A stretch of DNA of 64,000 nucleotides, taken from NCBI GenBank assembly GCA_021647405.1, contig JAKIUU010000007.1:1-64000 (forward strand). The letters are read 5' to 3'. The DNA comes from Flavobacteriaceae bacterium (GTDB taxonomy: Bacteria > Bacteroidota > Bacteroidia > Flavobacteriales > Flavobacteriaceae). The notes beneath the pieces are model-generated. The model did no database searches and was not told the origin of the DNA. It saw nothing but the letters and a program-made list of their open reading frames with translations. This document shows, piece by piece, positions 45,601 to 54,600 of this stretch. Numbering within the stretch: the stretch's first letter is position 1; each line of letters opens with the position of its first letter. Both the position numbers and the translations under genes were made by a program.

Positions 45601-48600
45601 AATAATCTGGTGTATCTACACCATCTGTATTAATAGGTGTGATGGCTGTACCACCACTATTTATATCGTAAGCATTATCTAAACCATCACCGTCAGCATC
45701 GTTTCCACTGGGTGGAATATAGCCTACTGTAACCTGTGCTTCAATATTGTCGGGAATCCCGTCGCCATCACTATCAAGGTCAAAGCTGTTTTTTATACCA
45801 TCACCATCGGTATCAACATTAGTTGGGACATCTTCAATGGTGTCTAAAATACCATCGTTATCATCATCGATGTCAGTTACGTCTGGAACACCATCTCCAT
45901 CATTATCAGGAGGTGAATTGGTAGCATCTCTAAAGTCAACATCACCACCAAAGTTAAGGTCGCCGTCGGAATCGGGCAGGGAGGTTGGGTCATTAATGGT
46001 TCCGTTAACATCTGTATAGTTATCTATTGTGTCAATATTATTGTCCAAACCATTAGAACCTACAAGTCCTGAGAGTGTTAATGCTGCTTCAGTTGTATCA
46101 TTAGCACCTTGGTTATCTGAGTCTGTATCTATATAGTCTGCTGTATCTACACCATCGGTATTTACAGGGGTTAAGCCTCCTGCATATACATCATTAACAC
46201 CATCGTTATTGGTATCTGTAAAAGTACCTGGAGGGGTATAAGAGTTGGTAGCTTGCGCTTCAATATTGTCTGGTATCCCATCGCCATCACTATCAAGGTC
46301 AAAACTGTTTTTTATACCGTCGCCATCTGTATCTGCTGTGCCTTCAACGGTATCTAGAATACCATCGTTATCGTCATCTAAGTCGGTAGAGTTTGGAATG
46401 CCATCGTTGTCATTATCTAAAGAATCGCTGGCATCACGAAAATCTACATCACCACCCGTTAATAAATCGCCATCTGTATCTGGCAGTGTGGAAGGGTTGT
46501 TGATTGTTCCGTTTGGATCTGTATAATTGTCGGCCGTGTCGATATTGTTATCGAGACCATTATTTCCTACTGTCCCTAAAAGTGTTAATCCAGCTTCAAG
46601 AGTATCATTAGTTCCTTGGTTATCAGAATCGGTATCTAAATAATCTGGTGTGTCTGCACCATCGGTATTTATGGGTGTAATAGCTGTACCACCACTACTA
46701 GTGTCGTAAGCATTATCTAAGCCATCACTGTCTGAATCGTTTCCACTGGGTGCAATATAACCACTTGTTGTTTGTGCTTCGATATTATCTGGAATACCAT
46801 CGCCATCAGAATCTAAGTCGAAAGAATTTTTAATACCATCGCCATCTGTATCTACATTTGTTGGAAGGTCTTCAATGGTATCTACAATACCATCATTATC
46901 ATCGTCAAGGTCAACTGTATCTGCTACACCATCACCATCATTATCTGGTGTTGAGTTGGTTGCATCCCTAAAGTCAACATCACCTCCAGAACCTAAATCA
47001 CCATCAGAATCGGGGAGGGTGGTTGGGTCATTAATGGTTCCATTTACATCGGCATAGGTATCTGCTGTGTCAATACTATTGTCTAAGCCATTGATGCCGA
47101 TTGTTCCTGAGAGTGTTAATCCGGCTTCTGTTGTATCATTAGCGCCTTGATTGTCTGAATTTGTATCTAGATAATCTTTTGTATCAACACCATCAGTATT
47201 AACAGGTGTTAATCCACCTGCATACACATCGTTTACACCATCATTATTGGTATCTGTAAAAGTACCTGGAGCGGTATAAGAATTGGTAGCTTGTGCTTCG
47301 ATGTTATCAGGAATCCCATCGCCATCAGAATCTAAGTCGAATGAATTTTTAATGCCATCGCCATCGGTATCTGCTGTGCCTTCAACAATATCTAAAATAC
47401 CATCATTGTCATCATCAAGGTCGGTGGCATCTGCCACACCATCGCTATCATTATCGGCAATAATTACAACCTGATAATCTTCAACTTCACCATCTTTTGC
47501 CACACCGCTATAGGTAATACAATCGCCAGCTGTAGAGCATACTCTAAATCTTATGTAAGAGGTTGCTGAACTTGCTGTGCTAGGCACAGCAATATTAATT
47601 GGGACTGTTGCAGAACCGTTTACAATCTGTTCTGTTACAATTTGTTCGCCAGTATCGGCAAAAGAGCCATTGCCATTCCAGTCTATCCATGCATTGATAT
47701 AACTATTAACACCAGTAGCGTTGGTTACTGTAACATTAAATGTGGTTGTTGTGCCTTTTACCAAAGGATTTGTAAAGCTTACACCTTCTTCATCATCTAC
47801 ACCTGCTAAATCATCATCATTACCATTTGAGTTGTCGTCTAAGCCATCAAACCATTCGCCTGTATCAACATCGGGTAGAACACTACCAAGATATAACACA
47901 GAGCTCGTTTCTATTTTATGACGTGGTTCGCCATAAGCTATTCCTGAAGCATCACCGGCATCACAGGAAGTTCCGAATTGATCAAATGAAGTATTATCTG
48001 GTCCAAAATTACCTTCTACAGAGAATACCCAACGGTTAACGCTATTTAATACGTTTAAGAATTGAACTTGGGTGGGGGCATTTCCACCTGGATCTGTATT
48101 AACACCATTGTTATTAGAGAAATAGGTAGTCCATTGTGTTTCAATAAGTGGTACAGTAATTAAATTCCATCCAACTGGATTTACAATTTGATTTAAGAAA
48201 TTGAATTCATATTCTTCGCCATTGGTTCCTTTTACACCTGCATAAGCCCATAAAACACCTGAGGTGTTTTTATACCAAAAAGTAAGCGATGTGCCATAAA
48301 GGCCTGAAAAATTAGTACTTAATCCGTTTGCAGCCAAATCGGGTGTCCATAATTCAGTCCAGAAATTATCTAAATCAATCTGATTAATATCACCAGGTTG
48401 TTTGCCATCTATACCAGACCAAGTAGCTGGTTGGGGTTGTAATACGATGGTTTTGTTTGTAGCTAAATTACTAGGACTTCCGTCAATAGTAGCTGCCCGC
48501 CAATTTTCATTACTTACATTGAAAGCTGAAATAACGCAGTTGTCAAAGAGTGTTATTATGTAAGCTTCACGCCAGTCTCTATCGTTACCGGGATTGTCAT

Positions 48601-51600
48601 TATCGGGGAAACTTGTTGGGGTTTGACCATTTGTTGGGTTGAGTAAACCATCATTGGTATCGTAAGCATCATCTAAACCATCACCATCGTTGTCATTATT
48701 TACAGGTACGGTATCGGCCACACCATTGTTATCAATATCCCACCCTTCAAGGGCGTCTAAATCTGCATCATTATCTGAATTTGTATCAATATAATCTGGG
48801 GTGTCTGTAGCATCGGTATTTACAGGTGTTAAACCACCAGTGTAAGCTGTATCAAGACCTTGCGAATCAACCACGCCACTTGGCGCTAGATAACCTGCAG
48901 TTGTTTGGGCTTCAATATTATCTACAATACCATCGTTGTCACTATCTATATCAAAGCTATCTCCAATACCATCGTTATCGGTATCACAAGTGCCGTTTAC
49001 CAATTTTGTTATGTCTGCTTGTGTTAAGGCAATAGGGTAGTGAATTAAGTCGTCCATTAAACCACCGTAATAATTGCCTTTTCCTGTAAAACCAAATGAG
49101 TCTTTGTCACTACGGCCAAATGATTGTTTGCCATGTGCTCCTAAAGTACCAAATCCTGTATTAACAGATGTGCTGGTTGCGCCATCTAAATACATGGTAA
49201 CAACACCATTGGCATAAACAAATGCAATATGATGCCAAGCGCCATCATTTGGAAATGTGAAGTTAGAGGTACTTGTTTGGGTTCCTGCACCTCCTTCTCT
49301 AGAGGCATTTTCGAGAATATTGCCGTTAAGTCTTACCGCGATTCCAATATTTGTATCTCCTTCTTCTACCAGTGTTTGGATACCTGTTAAGCTGATGGGT
49401 TTTACCCAAAAGGCATAGGTAAAATTGGTAATGGCTTGTTTTAAAAAGTTACCATTGCTGTACTCTAAGAAATCGGCAGCGCCATCAAATGAAGCAGAAG
49501 CTACGCCTCTGATACTTGTTGCTGAAAAAGTAACAGTACCTTTTTTTAAATTATGGCCATTACCGGATGTATCGTTGGTGTTGTTTTCTTGAGGCCAATA
49601 GGCGTCATATCCTGCTACGGGGCCACAACTATTTTCTACAGTATCTAGAATACCATCGTTATCATCGTCAATATCTACGGCATCTAAAACACCATCACCA
49701 TCGTGATCTGTATTGTTAATTTTGTCACGGAAATCAACATCACCTCCTGTATTAACATCGCCATCAACATCTGGGAGCGTTGCGGGGTTGTTTATAGTAC
49801 CGTTAACATCTGTATAATTATCAGCTGTGTCAATGTTGTTATCTAAGCCATTGTTACCAACTGTTCCTGAAAGGCTTAGTCCAGCCTCTGCAGTGTCTGA
49901 ACTGCCTTGGTTGTCCGAATCTGAATCTAAGTAATCTTTTGTACCGTCAAGATCGGTATCAACAGGTGTTAAACCACCCACGTACACATCGTTTAAACCA
50001 TCGTTATTAGCATCTGTAAAAGTGCCTGGAGGTGTATAATTAAGTGTTGTTTGTGCTTCAACATTGTCTGGAATAGCATCGCCATCACTGTCAAGGTCAA
50101 AGGAATTTTTAATGCCATCGCCATCGGTGTCAAGACTACCTTCAATAATATCTAAAATACCATCGTTGTCATCATCTAAATCGGTATTATCTGCAATGCC
50201 ATCACCATCATTGTCAGGAGGTGAAAAGGTAGCATCACGGAAATCAACATCACCACCTGTTAGTAAATCACCATCGGAGTCAGGTAAAAATAAGGGAGAG
50301 TTTATACTGCCATTAGGATCTGTATAATTATCTGCTGTATCGATATTATTATCTAGACCATTATTGCCAACATTTCCTGAGAGGTTTAAATTGGCCTCTA
50401 CGGTATCATTGCCCCCTTGGTTATCTGAATCTGTATCAAGATAATCTGGATTATCTGTACCATCGGTATTGACAAGGTTTGCAAAAGTTATTACAAATCC
50501 GCCACTATCTGCATCGTAAGCGTTGTCTAGTCCGTCATTGTCTGCATCATTGCCACTGGGGGGTATATAGCTTAGCGTTGCTTGTGCTTCTATGTTGTCA
50601 GGAATGCCATCGCCATCGGAATCTAAATCAAACGAATTTTTAATGCCATCGCCATCGGTGTCAAGGCCTCCTTCAAAAATATCTAAAATACCATCGTTAT
50701 CATCGTCAATATCAACATTGTCAATAACACCATCACCGTCATTATCTGGAGGTGAAAAGGTAGCATCTCTAAAATCGACATCGCCACCTGCACTTAAATC
50801 GCCATCAGAATCTGGTAAGAAAGAAGGGAAGTTCAAGCTGCCATTTGGATCTGTATAGTTATCGATTGTGTCAATATTATTGTCTAAACCATTTGAGCCG
50901 ACTAATCCACTGAGATTTAAATTGGCTTCTACAGTATCTGTTCCGCCTTCATTATCAGAATTGGTATCTAAATAATCTGGTGTATCTATTCCGTCAGTAT
51001 TTATAGGTGATAAACCGCCTGCATACACATCATTTACCCCATCGTTATTAGCATCTGTAAAAGAACCTGGCGCTAAGTATCCAAGTGTTGTTTGTGCTTC
51101 AATATTATCAGGAATACCATCGTTATCAGAATCGAGGTCATAAGAATTTTGTATGCCATCGCCATCGGTATCTGAAATTCCTTCTACAGTATCCAAAATA
51201 CCGTCGTTATCATCATCTAAATCGGCAGTGTTTAAAATACCATCATTATCGTTATCAACAGAGTTAGTAATATCTCTAAAATCGACATCCCCTCCTGTTA
51301 ATAAATCACCATCGGTATCTGGTAAGGCTGTAGGTGTATTGATGGTTCCGTTAGGATCGGCATAAGTATCGGCCGTATCAATATTATTATCTAAACCGTT
51401 GTTACCTACAGTTCCTAAAAGGGTTAGTGCGGCTTCGGTAGTGTCGTTACTTCCTTGATTGTCTGAGTCGGTGTCTAGATAGTCGGGATTATCAGTACCA
51501 TCGGTATTTACAGGATTAAGTGTGGTACCACCGCTATTTGTATCGTAAGCATTATCTAACCCGTCACCATCGGCGTCATTACCACTGGGTGCTATATAAG

Positions 51601-54600
51601 CATTTGTTGTTTGTGCTTCGATATTATCGGGTATACCATCGCCATCACTATCTAAATCGAATTTGTTAATAATACCGTCACCATCGGTATCAACGTTAGT
51701 GGGTACATCTTCTACAGTATCTAAAATACCATCGTTATCATCATCTAAATCGGTTACATCCGGGACACCGTCGCCATCGTTATCTGGAGGTGAATTGGTG
51801 GTATCTCTAAAGTCAACATCTCCTCCAAAATTGAGGTCACCGTCAGAATCGGGTAGGGCTGTAGGTGTATTTATGGTACCGTTTACATCGGTATAGTCAT
51901 CTACAGAATCGATGTTGTTGTCTAAACCGTTTGACCCCACTATGCCACTAAGAACTAAGTTTGCTTCGACGGTATCTGTTCCTCCTTGGTTGTCTGAATT
52001 GGTATCGAGATAATCGGGATTATCTGTTCCATCTGTGTTGACAGGCGTTAAGCCACCGGCATATACATCGTTAACACCATCGTTATTGGTATCGGTAAAG
52101 GTACCCGGTGCCGTATAAGTGGCTGTAGCTTGTGCTTCTATATTATCGGGTATACCATCGCCATCACTGTCTAAATCTATATTGTTTGCAAAACCATCAC
52201 CATCGGAATCACCTGTTCCTTCAACACTGTCTAGTATGCCATCATTATCATCGTCTAAATCGATAGCATCAACTATACCATCATTATCGTTGTCGGTTGT
52301 GTTGCTAACATCTCTAAAATCAACATCACCGCCAGTTAATACATCGCCATCTGCATCGGGTAGAAGTTTGGGGTCGTTTATGGTTCCATTAGGATCTGCA
52401 TAAGTGTCGGCTGTGTCGATATTGTTATCTAAACCATTGATACCAACTGTGCCTGATAAGGTTAAGCCAGCTTCGGTAGTATCGTTGGTTCCCTGGTTGT
52501 CTGAGTCGGTGTCTAGATAATCTGGATTATCAGTGCCATCAGTGTTTATAGGTGTGATAGCCACGCCGCCACTACTTGTATCGTAGGCATTATCAAGGCC
52601 ATCATTATCGGCATCATTAAAACTGGGTGCAATATAGCCGGTTGTTGTTTGGGCTTCAATATTATCTGGAATGCCATCGCCATCTGAATCTAAATCGAAT
52701 GAATTGATAATGCCATCACCATCGGTATCTCCTGTGCCTTCAATGGTGTCAACAATACCATCATTGTCATCATCTAAATCAACAGTGTCATTAACACCGT
52801 CATTGTCATTATCGGCATCACGATAATCGACATCGCCACCAGAACTTACATCAGCATCTCTATCAGGGAGTGTGGCGGGGTTATTAATGTTTCCATTAAC
52901 ATCAGCATAAGTATCAGCTGATTCAATATTATTATCTAAGCCATTTATTCCGATTGTGCCTGATAAAGTTAAATTGGTTTCAGCAGTATCTAACACCCCA
53001 TCATTATCTGTATCGGTATCTAAATAATCGGGGGTGTCTATTCCGTCAGTATTAACTGGTGTTAATCCCCCGGCATACACATCGTTTACGCCATCGTTGT
53101 TTAAATCGGTAAAAGTACCTGGGGCAATATAGGTTGTTGTTGCTTGTGCTTCGACGTTATCAGGAATGCCATCGCCATCGCTGTCTAAATCGTAAGAATT
53201 TTGAATACCGTCACCGTCTGTATCTCCTGTTCCTTCTACGGTGTCTAAAATACCATCATTATCATCATCAAGGTCAGTTAAATCGTTTATACCATCATTA
53301 TCGTGATCGTTATCACGGTAATCTACATCGCCACCTACTGTATTTAAATCACCATCTGTATCAGGAAGGGTAGTGGGGTTGTTTAAACTGCCATTGACAT
53401 CCAACCAATTATCATTAGTTTCTAGATTGTTATCTAAACCATTTATACCAACAGTACCCGATAAAGTTAAATTAGCTTCAACAGTATCTATAAAGGTATC
53501 GTTATCAGAATCGGTATCTAAGTAATCGGAAGTGCCATCATTATCTGTATCAGGTGGCGTAAACCCGCCAGCATATATATCATTTACCCCATCGTTATTG
53601 GCATCTGTAAAAGTGCCTGGAGCTAAGTATGTTTTTGTAGCTTGTATCTCTATATTATCTGGAATACCATCGCCATCTGAATCTAAATCAAAACTATTTT
53701 TAATACCATCGCCATCAGTATCTCCTGTACCTTCAACCGTATCTAACACCCCATCATTATCATCATCTAAATCTACATTGTCGTTAATACCGTCGTTATC
53801 ATTATCGGCATCGCGATAATCTACATCGCCAAAAGCATCTGTATTTGGCAGACTTGATGGATTGTTAATGGTACCATTTGTATCAGAGTAATTATCTATT
53901 GTGTCAATATTATTATCTAATCCGTTTAAGCCAACAATTCCAGAAAGCGTTAAGCCCGCTTCAACGGTATCGTTAGTGCCTTCGTTGTCAGCATCGGTAT
54001 CTAAATAATCTGGATTGTCTGTGCCATCTGTATTTACAGGTGTTAAACCACCTACATAGACATCGTTTACACCATCGCCATTAAGGTCGGTAAAAGTTCC
54101 TGGCGTGATAAAACCAAGTGTTGTTTGTGCTTCTAAATTATCAGGAATACCATCGCCGTCACTGTCTAAATCTATATTGTTAGGGAAACCGTCGCCATCT
54201 GGATCTGCTGTACCTTCTACGGTATCTAAAATACCGTCGTTATCGTCATCTAAATCTGTTGCGTTAGCAATGCCGTCATTGTCAACGTCATCATCGCGAT
54301 AATCAACATCGCCACCACTAGCTACGTCGCCATCTTTGTCTGGTAGGGTGGTAGGGTCGTTAAGATTTCCATTAACATCGAGCCAATTATCAGTTGTTTC
54401 TTGACTGGATTTTAGGCCATTAAGGCCTACCGTTCCGGTAAGTGTTAAACCGGCTTCTGTGGTGTCATTAGCCCCATCGTTATCTGAGTTGGGGTCTAAA
54501 TAATCTTTTGAACCATCACCATCGGTATCTACGGGTGTGAGGCCTGTACCGTAAGCGGTATCTATACCTGTGGTGCTATAGGTATTATTTGGCGCTATGT

